DNA from: JADGHX01 sp035760965
GTDB lineage: Bacteria > Pseudomonadota > Gammaproteobacteria > Steroidobacterales > Steroidobacteraceae
Assembly (NCBI GenBank): GCA_035760965.1
Contig: DASTRY010000079.1
Span: forward strand, 42,366 to 106,365
DNA length: 64,000 nt
Reading direction: 5' to 3'
Each line of letters starts with the position of its first letter. Position 1 is the first letter of the stretch. The notes below the pieces were generated by a model, which worked only from the letters and a program-made list of their open reading frames with translations, was not told the origin of the DNA and searched no databases. This document shows, piece after piece, positions 44,133-53,402 of the stretch. A program made the translations under genes and the position numbers.

Positions 44133-45078
44133 GCGCATCCTTGCGAGGCGTTTAGTGGGCGCGCAGCGAGGGCGCGTGCCCATGCTGATGGCGGCGGTGT
44201 TGCTGGCGAGCGCGCTCGGTACGGTCGCGAGCGCGCAGAGCAGCGCCACGCCATCGGGCACTCCGGCATCCAGCACCGCACCGACTGCAGGCGTACCCCC
44301 GGGCGACACCCTGCGGGTCTGCGCGGACCCGAACAACATGCCGAACTCCGACAAGAACGGAGCCGGCTACGAGAACAAGCTCGCCGAAGCCTTGGCCAAG
44401 GATTTGGGCAAGAAGGTCGCCTACACATTCTTCCCGCAGCGCATGGGCTTCGTGCGCAACACGCTGAACGGCCGCATCGAGCCAACCGGCGAGTTCAAGT
44501 GCGACGTGATCATCGGCGTGCCGAAGGGCTACGAGCTCACGGCCACGACACAGCCGTATATGCACTCGACGTACGCGCTGGTGGTGCCGGAACGTGTGCA
44601 ACTCGGCCGCATCGAAACGCCGGACGATCTGCTGAAGCTGCCGAAGGAGCGGCTCGAGAAATTGCGTTTCGGCATTTTCGCGCGCACGCCTGCCACCGAC
44701 TGGCTGCTGCGTAATGGGCTCATCAACCAGGCCGCACTCTATGCGCCGCAAAGCGCCGACCCGGACGAGCATCCGGCCAGCATCGTCGAGCGCGATCTCG
44801 AGAAGGGCGTCATCGACGTGGCGATCGTGTGGGGTCCCGTGGCAGGGTTCCTCGCGGACCATCATCAGGGCTCGGAGCCGTGGGCGGTCGTACCCTTCAA
44901 GCCCGATCCGCAGATTCGCTTTGACTACGAAATCGCGATGGGTGTGCGCTTCGCCGACAAGGAGTGGAAGAACACGCTCGACCAATGGATTGGCAGCCAC
45001 AAACCGGAAATCGAAAACATCCTCGTGAGCTACCGCATCCCGTTGCTCGAGACCACGACGGCCGCCGCCGCCCGCTGA
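44080..45078 (+). CDS. Quinoprotein-associated periplasmic substrate-binding protein (MxaJ/XoxJ-like)
   Basis: The protein resembles type-II solute-binding proteins annotated beside PQQ alcohol dehydrogenases. It shows the mature start LRVCADPNNMPNSDKNGAGY, then VAYTFFPQRMGFVRNTLNG, KCDVIIGVPKGYEL and DVAIVWGPVAGFLA. Related XoxJ proteins are thought to help maturation of the dehydrogenase rather than transport. The start is unclear. ATG 44080 overlaps the cytochrome by 53 bases and leaves a long basic N-region before the signal helix (MLMAAVLLASALGTVASA). GTG 44119, GTG 44176 or ATG 44182 are alternatives; 44176 has GAGGG just upstream. The coordinates given are the outer limit. Confidence 0.85.
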   Translation: MVRSSPDISIRSIVARSRRILARRLVGAQRGRVPMLMAAVLLASALGTVASAQSSATPSGTPASSTAPTAGVPPGDTLRVCADPNNMPNSDKNGAGYENKLAEALAKDLGKKVAYTFFPQRMGFVRNTLNGRIEPTGEFKCDVIIGVPKGYELTATTQPYMHSTYALVVPERVQLGRIETPDDLLKLPKERLEKLRFGIFARTPATDWLLRNGLINQAALYAPQSADPDEHPASIVERDLEKGVIDVAIVWGPVAGFLADHHQGSEPWAVVPFKPDPQIRFDYEIAMGVRFADKEWKNTLDQWIGSHKPEIENILVSYRIPLLETTTAAAAR

Positions 45079-45091
45079 CCGCCGTCCGACT

Positions 45092-45116
45092 GAACGAAGC
45101 TCGTACAGCTTCGTTC
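45092..45116. other. 10-pair hairpin after the XoxJ-like gene
   Basis: Perfect arms GAACGAAGCT and AGCTTCGTTC enclose CGTAC, 14 bases past the stop. No T run follows. It probably shapes the 3' end of the xoxF-cytochrome-XoxJ mRNA, though a role in termination with Rho cannot be excluded. Confidence 0.45.
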
Positions 45117-45223
45117 CGGTCGCGGTACTGTATGAGAGCCGCTCGAGCAGGCTCTCCCTTCCGAGCCAGAGCATTTCGGAACGAGTGGGGTATCCTCTTC
45201 GCATCCCCGCGAAGAGTCTTCCC

Positions 45224-48200
45224 ATGGACGTTCTCGACTCGTTTCATCCCGCCGTCGCCGCCTGGTTCAGACGCGCTTTCGAGGCGCCCACGCCGGCCCA
45301 GGTCGAAGCGTGGCCGACCATTCGCGCGCAGCGGAACGTGCTCATCGCCGCACCGACCGGTTCGGGCAAGACATTCGCCGCGTTCCTCGCGGCCATCGAC
45401 GCGCTCGTGCGGGCCGGTCTCGAGGGCACGCTGAAGGATGAGACGCAGATCGTGTACGTCTCGCCGTTGAAGGCGCTGTCGAACGATATCAATCGCAACC
45501 TCGCGACGCCGCTATCGGGCATCGCGGCGGAGCTGAAGGCGCTCGGATTGCCCGAGCTGGACATCCGCACGTTCGTGCGCACCGGGGATACGACCCAGTC
45601 CGAGCGCGCGAGTATGGCGAGGCGGCCCCCGCACATCGTCGTCACGACTCCGGAGTCGCTGTACATCCTGCTCGGCTCGGAGTCCGGCCGGAAGATGCTC
45701 GCGACGACACGCACGGTGATCGTCGATGAGATTCACGCGGTGGCGGGCACGAAGCGCGGCGCGCATCTCGCGCTCTCGCTGGAGCGCCTGGAAGCGCTCG
45801 TCTCGCAGCCGCTCACGCGAGTGGGTCTGTCTGCGACCCAGAAGCCCATCGAGGAAGTGGCCCGCTTCCTCGTCGGCGCCGCAGAGCGCGGGCCGTGCAC
45901 GATCATCGACAGCGGTCACGTGCGCCATCGCGACCTCGCCATCGAGGTGCCCGGCGCGCCGCTCGAAGCGGTGATGTCGACCGAGGTGTGGGGCCAGGTC
46001 TACGACCGTCTCGCCGAGCTCATCAACGAGCACCGCACGACGCTCGTCTTCGTCAACACGCGCCGGCTCGCCGAACGCGTCGCGCGCCATCTCTCCGAGC
46101 GCATCGGCAAGGAGCACGTCACCTCGCATCACGGCAGCCTCGCGAAAGAGCTGCGGCTCGACGCCGAGCAGCGGCTGAAACGGGGCGAGCTGAAAGCGCT
46201 GGTCGCGACGGCATCGCTCGAGCTCGGCATCGACATCGGCGATGTCGATCTCGTCTGCCAGATCAGCTCGCCGCGCTCGATCAACGCGTTCCTGCAGCGC
46301 GTGGGACGTTCGGGTCACGCCGTCGGCGGCACGCCGAAAGGGCGCCTGTTCCCGCTCTCGCGCGACGACCTCGTCGAGTCGACGGCGCTGCTCGATGCGG
46401 TGCGACGCGCCGAGCTCGATCGTCTGCGCGTGCCGGAGAATCAGCTCGACGTGCTGTCGCAGCAGATCACGGCGGAAGTGGCCGCGCGCGAATGGACGGC
46501 GGACGAGCTGTACTCCGCGTTCACACGCGCCTATCCGTACCGCAATCTCAGCCGCAAGGAATTCGACGAGATCGTGAAGATGCTGGCCGACGGCATCAGC
46601 ACGCGGCGCGGGCGCACCGGCGCGCTCATTCACTACGACGCGGTGAATCGCGTCCTGCGTCCGCGCAAGGGCGCGCGCCTCACGGCGCTCACCTCGGGCG
46701 GCGCGATTCCCGACACGGCGGACTACAAGGTGCTGCTCGAGCCGACGGGCCAGGTGGTCGGCTCGGTGCACGAGGACTTCGCCGTCGAGAGCATGGCCGG
46801 CGACATCTTCCAGCTCGGCAATACCTCGTATCAGGTCTTGCGCGTCGAGCGCGGCACGATGCGCGTGCAGGACGCGCACGGCGCGCCGCCGAGCATTCCG
46901 TTCTGGCTCGGCGAGGCGCCGGGCCGCACGGACGAGCTGTCGGCGTCCGTCTCGCGTCTGCGCAAGGAATTCGACACGCGTCTCGATCAGGGCAGCGACG
47001 CCACGCTCGAGTGGGCGATGACCGAGCTCGGGATCGGCGAAGGCGCCGCGCGCCAGCTCGTCGACTATCTCGCCGCCGCGCGCGGCGCGCTCGGCACGTT
47101 GCCGACGCAGGACACGGTGGTGTTCGAGCGCTTCTTCGATGAAGCGGGCGGCATGCAGCTCGTCATCCACTCGCCCTTTGGCAGCCGCATCAATCGCGCG
47201 TGGGGTCTCGCGCTTCGCAAGCGGTTCTGCCGCAAGTTCAACTTCGAGCTGCAGGCGGCAGCCACGGAAGACTGCCTGATCCTCTCGCTCACCACCGCGC
47301 ACAGCTTCGAGCTCGCGGACGTCGCGCACTATCTGCACTCCAACACCGCGCGTCACATCCTCGTGCAAGCGCTTTGCGCGGCGCCGATGTTCGGCGTGCG
47401 TTGGCGCTGGAATGCGTCGATCTCGCTGGCGCTCCCGCGCTTCCGGGGCGGCAAGCGCATCCCGCCGCAGATCGCGCGCATGAACGCCGAGGACCTGCTG
47501 GCCTCCGTGTTTCCGGACCAGGTGGCGTGTGCCGAGAACCTGCCGGGGGAGATCGAGATTCCGGATCACCCGCTCGTCCGCCAGACCATTCGCGACTGTC
47601 TCGACGATGCGATGGACATCGAGGGCTTCGATCGTCTTCTGCGCCGGCTCGAAGCCAACGAGATTCGCGTGATCGCGCGCGATCTCACGGAGCCCTCACC
47701 GCTCGCGCTCGAGGTGCTGTCGGCGCGTCCGTATGCGTTCCTGGACGATGCGCCGCTCGAAGAGCGGCGGACACAGGCGGTGATGAGCCGCCGCTGGCTC
47801 GATCCGGAATCGGCATCCGATATCGGCAAGCTCGATGCCGACGCGATCGCGCGCGTGCGCAGCGAAGCCTGGCCGGATTCGAGCAGCGCCGACGAATTGC
47901 ACGATGCGCTCATGTGGCTCGGCTACCTGACGGAAGACGAGGCGCGTCGCAATGCGCAGTGGCCGCCATTGCTCGAGGAGCTCGCGGCGCAGCGGCGCGC
48001 GACGCGCGTCGACGATCGCCTGTGGATCGCGGCGGAGCGCCGTCCGCATTTCGATGCAGTCTTTCCCACGGCGCGGTTCGCGCCGGACGTGGCCGTTCCG
48101 ATCGAATATCAGAAGACCTGGACGCCCGAAGAAGCGCTCGTCGAGCTCGTCCGCGGACGCCTCGAAGGGTCCGGACCGGTCACGGCGGCCGCGCTCGCCG

Positions 48201-49612
48201 ACTCGCTGGGCGTGTCGCGTTCGCAGATCGACATCGCCCTGATGGCGTTGCAATCCGAGGGCTTCGCCATGCGCGGGCGCTTCACGCCCGGCGCTCTCGA
48301 CGAGGAGTGGTGCGATCGACGTCTGCTTGCGCGCATCCATCGCTACACCGTGAAGCGCTTGCGCGCGGAGATCGAGCCGGTCACGGCGCGCGACTTCATG
48401 CGCTTCTTGTTCGAGTGGCAGCGCGTGACGCCCGAGGCGCGCATGCAGGGGCCGGATGCGCTCGCCTCCGTGCTCACGCAGCTCGAGGGTTTCGAGGCGC
48501 CGGCCGGCGCGTGGGAGACGGAGATTCTTCCGGCCCGCATCAACGAGTACGAGCCGTCCTGGCTCGATGAGCACTGCCTCGCGGGGCGCTTCGTGTGGAC
48601 GCGGCTCGCGAAGCGCACGGCGAGCCCGGAGCGCAGCGCTGCTCCGGTGCGCTCCACGCCGATTACCTTGCTGCCGCGGCGAAACGTGCGGGTGTGGTCG
48701 GCATTCGCCGCACCGCCGGACCCGACGCATCTCACCTCGATCGCGACCGCCGTCGTCGAATTCATTCAGGCGAACGGCGCCTCGTTCTTCGACGAGATCG
48801 TCGAGGGTGCGCGGCTGTTGCCCGCACAAGTGGAGGAGGCGCTCGGGGAGCTCGTCGCGCTCGGCATCGTGAACTCCGACAGCTTCGCCGGCTTGCGGGC
48901 GCTGCTCGTCCCGTCCGATCGGCGTCGCTCGAGCGGTGGGCATGCGCGTCGTCGTCGGCGCATTGCCCTGTTCGGCATGGCCGACTCCGGGCGTTGGGCG
49001 CTGGTGCGGCGGCCGATCGCGACCGAGGCACAAGGCGCAGCCGCGCCGAGCGCGAGCCCCGACGCGTCCGCTGCGGCGAATGCAGCGCACGCCGCGACGA
49101 GCGCACGCGCGGCGGCGATGACTCGCGACAACGAAGCGATGGAAGCGATCGTGCGCGCGCTCCTGCGCCGCTGGGGTGTCATTTTCTGGAAGCTCATCGC
49201 GCTCGAAGCCGATTGGCTGCCCCCGTGGCGCGATTTGTTGATGTGCTGCCGGCGGCTCGAAGCACGCGGCGAAATCCGCGGCGGGCGGTTCGTCGCCGGG
49301 TTCTCCGGCGAGCAGTACGCCACGCCCGAAGCGGTCGGCCTGTTGCGCGACATGCGCAAGAAGCCGGAAAGCGGGCAGCTCATCGCGGTGTCCGCGGCGG
49401 ACCCGCTGAACCTCATCGGCACCCTCACGCCGGAAGGCCGCGTGCCGGCGCTCACCGGAAATCGCGTGCTCTATCGGGACGGCTTACCGGTTGCGGCGTA
49501 CGTCGGCGGCGAAGTTCGCTTGCTCATGCAGCTCGAGCCCAAGGAGCAGTGGGAAGCGCACAACGCCATCCTGCGCCGTCACGTGCCGGCGGCACTGGCC
49601 GATCTCGCGTGA
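45224..49612 (+). CDS. lhr: Lhr-family ATP-dependent DNA helicase
   Basis: The 1462-residue superfamily-2 helicase has Walker A at about 44-50 (APTGSGKT, Lys49), the DEIH box (VIVDEIHAVAGTKRG), motif III-like VGLSATQKPIEEV and motif VI RVGRSGHAV. A winged helix, a Lhr-core domain and a long C-terminal extension like full-length Lhr follow. These translocate 3'-5' on single-stranded DNA and are damage-inducible in mycobacteria. ATG at 45224 follows GAAGAG by 7 bases; a GTG 39 bases earlier is less likely. Length agrees with the long Lhr form (about 1450-1550). Confidence 0.94.
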   Translation: MDVLDSFHPAVAAWFRRAFEAPTPAQVEAWPTIRAQRNVLIAAPTGSGKTFAAFLAAIDALVRAGLEGTLKDETQIVYVSPLKALSNDINRNLATPLSGIAAELKALGLPELDIRTFVRTGDTTQSERASMARRPPHIVVTTPESLYILLGSESGRKMLATTRTVIVDEIHAVAGTKRGAHLALSLERLEALVSQPLTRVGLSATQKPIEEVARFLVGAAERGPCTIIDSGHVRHRDLAIEVPGAPLEAVMSTEVWGQVYDRLAELINEHRTTLVFVNTRRLAERVARHLSERIGKEHVTSHHGSLAKELRLDAEQRLKRGELKALVATASLELGIDIGDVDLVCQISSPRSINAFLQRVGRSGHAVGGTPKGRLFPLSRDDLVESTALLDAVRRAELDRLRVPENQLDVLSQQITAEVAAREWTADELYSAFTRAYPYRNLSRKEFDEIVKMLADGISTRRGRTGALIHYDAVNRVLRPRKGARLTALTSGGAIPDTADYKVLLEPTGQVVGSVHEDFAVESMAGDIFQLGNTSYQVLRVERGTMRVQDAHGAPPSIPFWLGEAPGRTDELSASVSRLRKEFDTRLDQGSDATLEWAMTELGIGEGAARQLVDYLAAARGALGTLPTQDTVVFERFFDEAGGMQLVIHSPFGSRINRAWGLALRKRFCRKFNFELQAAATEDCLILSLTTAHSFELADVAHYLHSNTARHILVQALCAAPMFGVRWRWNASISLALPRFRGGKRIPPQIARMNAEDLLASVFPDQVACAENLPGEIEIPDHPLVRQTIRDCLDDAMDIEGFDRLLRRLEANEIRVIARDLTEPSPLALEVLSARPYAFLDDAPLEERRTQAVMSRRWLDPESASDIGKLDADAIARVRSEAWPDSSSADELHDALMWLGYLTEDEARRNAQWPPLLEELAAQRRATRVDDRLWIAAERRPHFDAVFPTARFAPDVAVPIEYQKTWTPEEALVELVRGRLEGSGPVTAAALADSLGVSRSQIDIALMALQSEGFAMRGRFTPGALDEEWCDRRLLARIHRYTVKRLRAEIEPVTARDFMRFLFEWQRVTPEARMQGPDALASVLTQLEGFEAPAGAWETEILPARINEYEPSWLDEHCLAGRFVWTRLAKRTASPERSAAPVRSTPITLLPRRNVRVWSAFAAPPDPTHLTSIATAVVEFIQANGASFFDEIVEGARLLPAQVEEALGELVALGIVNSDSFAGLRALLVPSDRRRSSGGHARRRRRIALFGMADSGRWALVRRPIATEAQGAAAPSASPDASAAANAAHAATSARAAAMTRDNEAMEAIVRALLRRWGVIFWKLIALEADWLPPWRDLLMCCRRLEARGEIRGGRFVAGFSGEQYATPEAVGLLRDMRKKPESGQLIAVSAADPLNLIGTLTPEGRVPALTGNRVLYRDGLPVAAYVGGEVRLLMQLEPKEQWEAHNAILRRHVPAALADLA

Positions 49613-49615
49613 CGG

Positions 49616-50077
49616 TCAGCGCAGCGGCAGGTAGAGGTCGGTAACGGCCTCGTCCATCGCAACGTCAGGGAAGAATTCGACACGCTCGCAGAAGAGCGGG
49701 AAATCGCGCACCGCCGCGCCGCTTTCGGCGAGCCACTCGCCGTAGAGATAGGCAATGCTGCGGGCGAGCGTGCTCTCGGGGCCGACGTGCCTCAGCATCG
49801 CACAGCGTCCGCCGGGGATGACTTTCGCCACGACGCCAAACCGATTGGGCTCGATATCCTTGTCCGTGGCTGCGCACAAGTCGATCGCCGTGTCGGCGTG
49901 GTCATGGAACACGGTGAACGTCGCGCTGGTCTGGCGCGTGAGCTGGTGCTCGCGCCGCCATTGCACGAAGTTGCGAATCGACTGGTTCAAGCGCCACGCC
50001 GGGCCGCGATGCTCGTAGCAGGCAACGCGGGTTGCAGCGAAAGTCACGATCTCGACGCGCCTGCTCTCGGGTGTCAC
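49616..50077 (-). CDS. GyrI-like/AraC effector-binding domain protein
   Basis: The 153-residue protein matches the SbmC/GyrI fold: VEIVTFAATRVACYEHRGP at the N-terminus, then RFGVVAKVIPGGRCAMLRHV and a C-terminal CERVEFFPDVAMDEAVTDLYLPL. Such stand-alone domains bind small hydrophobic molecules, and one E. coli member protects gyrase. No DNA-binding domain is attached. It starts at GTG 50077, is convergent with lhr and is only 3 bases away from its stop. Confidence 0.84.
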   Translation of the reverse strand: MTPESRRVEIVTFAATRVACYEHRGPAWRLNQSIRNFVQWRREHQLTRQTSATFTVFHDHADTAIDLCAATDKDIEPNRFGVVAKVIPGGRCAMLRHVGPESTLARSIAYLYGEWLAESGAAVRDFPLFCERVEFFPDVAMDEAVTDLYLPLR

Positions 50078-50250
50078 GGGCCGCTCTCGACGCTGACAGG
50101 AGGCGCGTTTTCGCCTGCTTCATTGCGCGTGTCAATACAGGCCGGTTACAGGCCGGTGCGCGCGTCAAATAAGGACACCCCCTGTCTGTCGGCAACGCGC
50201 CTGCTCACCGAGCTACCGTCTCGCAACGATCGCGAGCGCTTCGCGGCGGG

Positions 50251-52641
50251 CTACTGACGCCGCAAGCTCTTCAGCTGTTCGAGCGCCTGGATCTGGCGCA
50301 CCGTGCTGTCCGAATCCTGCAGCAACTGATTCGCTTTGCGGACGAAGCCCGGAATCCGATCGGGCGCGATTGGCGGGCTCACGATGTAGCCCTGCGCGAG
50401 ATCGCAACCGAGCCGCCGCAACAGGTTCCACGTCTCCGCCATCTCGATGCCTTCGGCCACGACGCGCAGGCCCATGCTGTGCGCGAGCTCGATGGTCGAG
50501 GCGACGATGGTCGCATCGTCCTTGCGCTCGTGAGCATGCACGATGAGCGAGCGGTCGATCTTGAGCTCATCGAAGGGCAGTCGGCTCAGGTGCGAGAGCG
50601 ACGAGTAGCCGGTGCCGAAGTCGTCGATCGCGAACCGGACGCCGGCCACCTGCAGCAGCTGCATGTTGCGAGCGGCGAGCACCGGATCGCGCATCGCCGC
50701 GCTTTCGGTGATCTCCAGCAGCAGGGCGGTCGCCGGCACGCCGTGCGCGCGCAGCGTGCGCAAGATCTCGTCCCCGATCTGCGGGTCGAGAATGTCCGAC
50801 GCCGAGAGATTCACCGCGACGTCGATCTCCAGCCCCTCGCGCCGCCAGGCCTCCATCTGGCGAATCGCGGCGCCGAGCACCCAGCTCGTCAGCCGCCGTG
50901 AGTTGCCCGTCTGCTCCGCGAGAGGCACGAACTCGGCGGGCGAGACGACGCCGAGCTGCGGGTGCGTCCAGCGCGAGAGCGCCTCGACGCTCTTCACGCT
51001 GCGCGTGCTCATGTCGACCTTGGGTTGATAGACGAGCTGCAAGCCCGCGCCATCGAGCGCAAGGCGCAGCTCGGTGAGCAGCGTGAGACGGCGGCGGTGC
51101 TGCTCGTCGCGCCCTGCGACGTACAGCGCGACGCGCGTGCGCGCTTCATTGGCATCGTGGAGCGCGAGTTGTGCGCAACGAAGCAGCTCGCGCGAGGCGG
51201 TGCTGTGATCCGGGAAGGTCGCCACGCCCGCGACGGCGTCCATGTCGAGGCTCACCTGCGCCACGTGGAAGCCGGCGCGGATCGTGCCGGTGAGCTGCTC
51301 GGCCAGCAGCGGCGCGCGTTGCAGCGAGCACGGGCGTGAGGCGACGATGAACTGGTGCGCCGAGAGGCGCGCGACCAGGTCCGTGCCGCCGACGTTCTGC
51401 CGCAAACGCCGCGCGACTTCGCTCAGCGCCTCGTCGCCGACGTGGTGACCGAGCGTCGCGTTGATCTCCGGAAGATTCCGCACGTCGATGATGATGAGCG
51501 CGAGCGGTGTGCTCGGATCGTCGCGCAGGATCTGCTCGAGGTGCTTCTCCGCGAACGCACGGTTCGGCAGTCCTGTCAGCGCATCGTGATAGGCGAGATG
51601 TGTGATGCGGGCTTCGCGCTCCGCGATGCCCGTTTGCATGGCGTTGAAGGTCGACGCGAGCTGACGGAAGTCTCTCGCACCGCGCACGGGCACGGCATGA
51701 TCGTAATGCCCTTCCTCGATGCGCCGCGCGGCCTGCACGAGCGAAGCGACCGGCCGCGAGACGCTGCGCCCGGCGAGCAAGCCGATGCCCGCGGCGAGCA
51801 GCACCGCGATGCTGCCGATGAGGAGCATCGCATCGCGCACGTCGCGATAGGGTGCGAGCACCTCGTGCTTCGAGCGCAGGACCACGACATCGATGGCATC
51901 CGGGCTCGAGGCCATGCGCCGCGACACGCTTAGATACTCGTGCGCGCCCAGCACGACATGGCTGAAGCGCGCCGCATCGTCACCGGCGAGATGCGCGGCG
52001 CGCAGCGCGCGGCGACCGTCGTCGTCCAGCGTCGAGGCGATGAGCGGCGTGTGCGCGTTGCCCGTCGTCACCAAGCTGATCTCGGCACCCGTCATCGCGC
52101 TCAAGCGCTGCGCAAGCGAGTCGTCGACCGCGAAGCCCATCGCCACCCAGCCGATGACTTCGGGGGCGCGCACGGGCGCGAGGAAGAGCTGATAGGGCTG
52201 CTCGCCGATCGCGATGACGTGCGGGTGGTCGCTCGCCATGTCGCCGGCAGCGATGAGCTGCCGCAGAGCGTCCTCGGTCCCGGAATTCAGGGGCGAGGTC
52301 GATGTGAGCAGCCGGCCGTGGTTGTCCATCAGCAGCATGAGGCCGGCGCCGATCCGGCGCATGTGGTTGTCCGCCGCCGAGAGCATCGTCGCCTCGTCGC
52401 CGGAGGCGACCGCCTCGCGGAAACCGAAGTCGGCGGCGAGCACGGCCACGCCGTTTGCGAGCTGCGCGGCTCGGAATCGGAGCAGCTGATCGATGAAGAT
52501 GCCGCCCGCCGCGAGCTGCTCGCCCGCGCGCGCCTCGACCGACCGTTCCACGCGCGCCAGCACTGCGAGCAGCGTCACACTTTGTGTGACGGCAATCAGG
52601 CCGATGATCAGCGCGAGAAGCTGGTTGCGGAAAGTGCCCAT
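50251..52641 (-). CDS. Membrane cyclic-di-GMP phosphodiesterase with degenerate GGDEF
   Basis: The 796-residue protein has an N-terminal membrane helix (LLALIIGLIAVTQSVTLLAV), a periplasmic double-domain sensor (about 30-285), a second helix and a HAMP segment (AGRSVSRPVASLVQAARRIE). A GGDEF domain then carries SAHQF at 427-431 in place of GG(D/E)EF, so it is not expected to make c-di-GMP. The EAL domain at the C-terminus has EAL at 553-555 (SVEALSRW), DDFGTGYSS and VAEGIEM, as active phosphodiesterases do. It is divergent from the cupredoxin-like gene by about 80 bases. The ATG at 52641 was chosen because the transmembrane helix begins directly after it. Confidence 0.9.
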   Translation of the reverse strand: MGTFRNQLLALIIGLIAVTQSVTLLAVLARVERSVEARAGEQLAAGGIFIDQLLRFRAAQLANGVAVLAADFGFREAVASGDEATMLSAADNHMRRIGAGLMLLMDNHGRLLTSTSPLNSGTEDALRQLIAAGDMASDHPHVIAIGEQPYQLFLAPVRAPEVIGWVAMGFAVDDSLAQRLSAMTGAEISLVTTGNAHTPLIASTLDDDGRRALRAAHLAGDDAARFSHVVLGAHEYLSVSRRMASSPDAIDVVVLRSKHEVLAPYRDVRDAMLLIGSIAVLLAAGIGLLAGRSVSRPVASLVQAARRIEEGHYDHAVPVRGARDFRQLASTFNAMQTGIAEREARITHLAYHDALTGLPNRAFAEKHLEQILRDDPSTPLALIIIDVRNLPEINATLGHHVGDEALSEVARRLRQNVGGTDLVARLSAHQFIVASRPCSLQRAPLLAEQLTGTIRAGFHVAQVSLDMDAVAGVATFPDHSTASRELLRCAQLALHDANEARTRVALYVAGRDEQHRRRLTLLTELRLALDGAGLQLVYQPKVDMSTRSVKSVEALSRWTHPQLGVVSPAEFVPLAEQTGNSRRLTSWVLGAAIRQMEAWRREGLEIDVAVNLSASDILDPQIGDEILRTLRAHGVPATALLLEITESAAMRDPVLAARNMQLLQVAGVRFAIDDFGTGYSSLSHLSRLPFDELKIDRSLIVHAHERKDDATIVASTIELAHSMGLRVVAEGIEMAETWNLLRRLGCDLAQGYIVSPPIAPDRIPGFVRKANQLLQDSDSTVRQIQALEQLKSLRRQ

Positions 52642-52719
52642 GACATAGGCTCGAATGCGCGGGTTTGCATCGTACGCAGCGCCTCGTATTCGAGGCGAGA
52701 AATTCGAGACGGGAGTGAG

Positions 52720-53400
52720 ATGCCGCGCACGGCGAAGCCGCACAGTTCAGCGATTTTGACCGCTACGTGCATGCTGCACCTGCTGCTCTGTGTCGGGGCA
52801 CCGGCTGCCTCTGCGGCCTCTCTCGCGATACATGTCCAGAAAAAGGACGGCAAGCCGCTCGTCGGCGCGGTGCTGACCGTCGCGGCGGAGTCGCCCCGCT
52901 TGCCGCCCGCGGCTCCGACGCACGCCGTGGTGGATCAGGTCGATCTCGCGTTCGTTCCGGATGTGATCGTGATCCCGGTCGGCTCGACGATCTCCTTCCC
53001 GAACAGCGATGCGGTGAGCCATCAGGTGTATTCGTTCTCGAGCGCCCGGCGCTTTCAGCTGCCGCTGTATCGCGGCAAGCCCTATCCGCCCGTTACCTTC
53101 GATCGACCGGGCCTCGTCACGCTCGGCTGCAACATCCACGACAACATGCTCGCGTACGTCGTGGTGACCGACGCCCCGTTCTTCGGGCGGACCGACGCGC
53201 ACGGCGACTGGATCGCCACCAACATTCCGAACGGCACGTATCGCGTGACGCTGTGGCATCCGCTGCTGAGCGAGTCCGGCGCTTCGGTCGAGCGAACCGT
53301 GCACGTCGACGGCACGGAGCGAGCCGAGCTGGCCATGCGCCTCTCACGCGCGCTGCGACCCGCGCCGATTTCGAGTCGGCCGCACTCCTGGGACTATTGA
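52720..53400 (+). CDS. Cupredoxin-like exported protein (methylamine-utilisation type)
   Basis: The 226-residue protein has a signal peptide ending GAPAASA. A cupredoxin-like beta-sandwich follows, with the copper-type sequence SFPNSDAVSHQVYSFS and GLVTLGCNIHDNMLAYVVV, giving His, Cys, His and Met in the order of type-1 copper sites. A carboxypeptidase-regulatory-like module (GDWIATNIPNGTYRVTLWHP) ends the protein. Databases call such proteins methylamine utilization proteins although no mau gene is here. GGGAGTGAG precedes the ATG. It is co-oriented with the barrel gene after 2 bases and divergent from the EAL gene. Confidence 0.85.
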   Translation: MPRTAKPHSSAILTATCMLHLLLCVGAPAASAASLAIHVQKKDGKPLVGAVLTVAAESPRLPPAAPTHAVVDQVDLAFVPDVIVIPVGSTISFPNSDAVSHQVYSFSSARRFQLPLYRGKPYPPVTFDRPGLVTLGCNIHDNMLAYVVVTDAPFFGRTDAHGDWIATNIPNGTYRVTLWHPLLSESGASVERTVHVDGTERAELAMRLSRALRPAPISSRPHSWDY

Positions 53401-53402
53401 GC

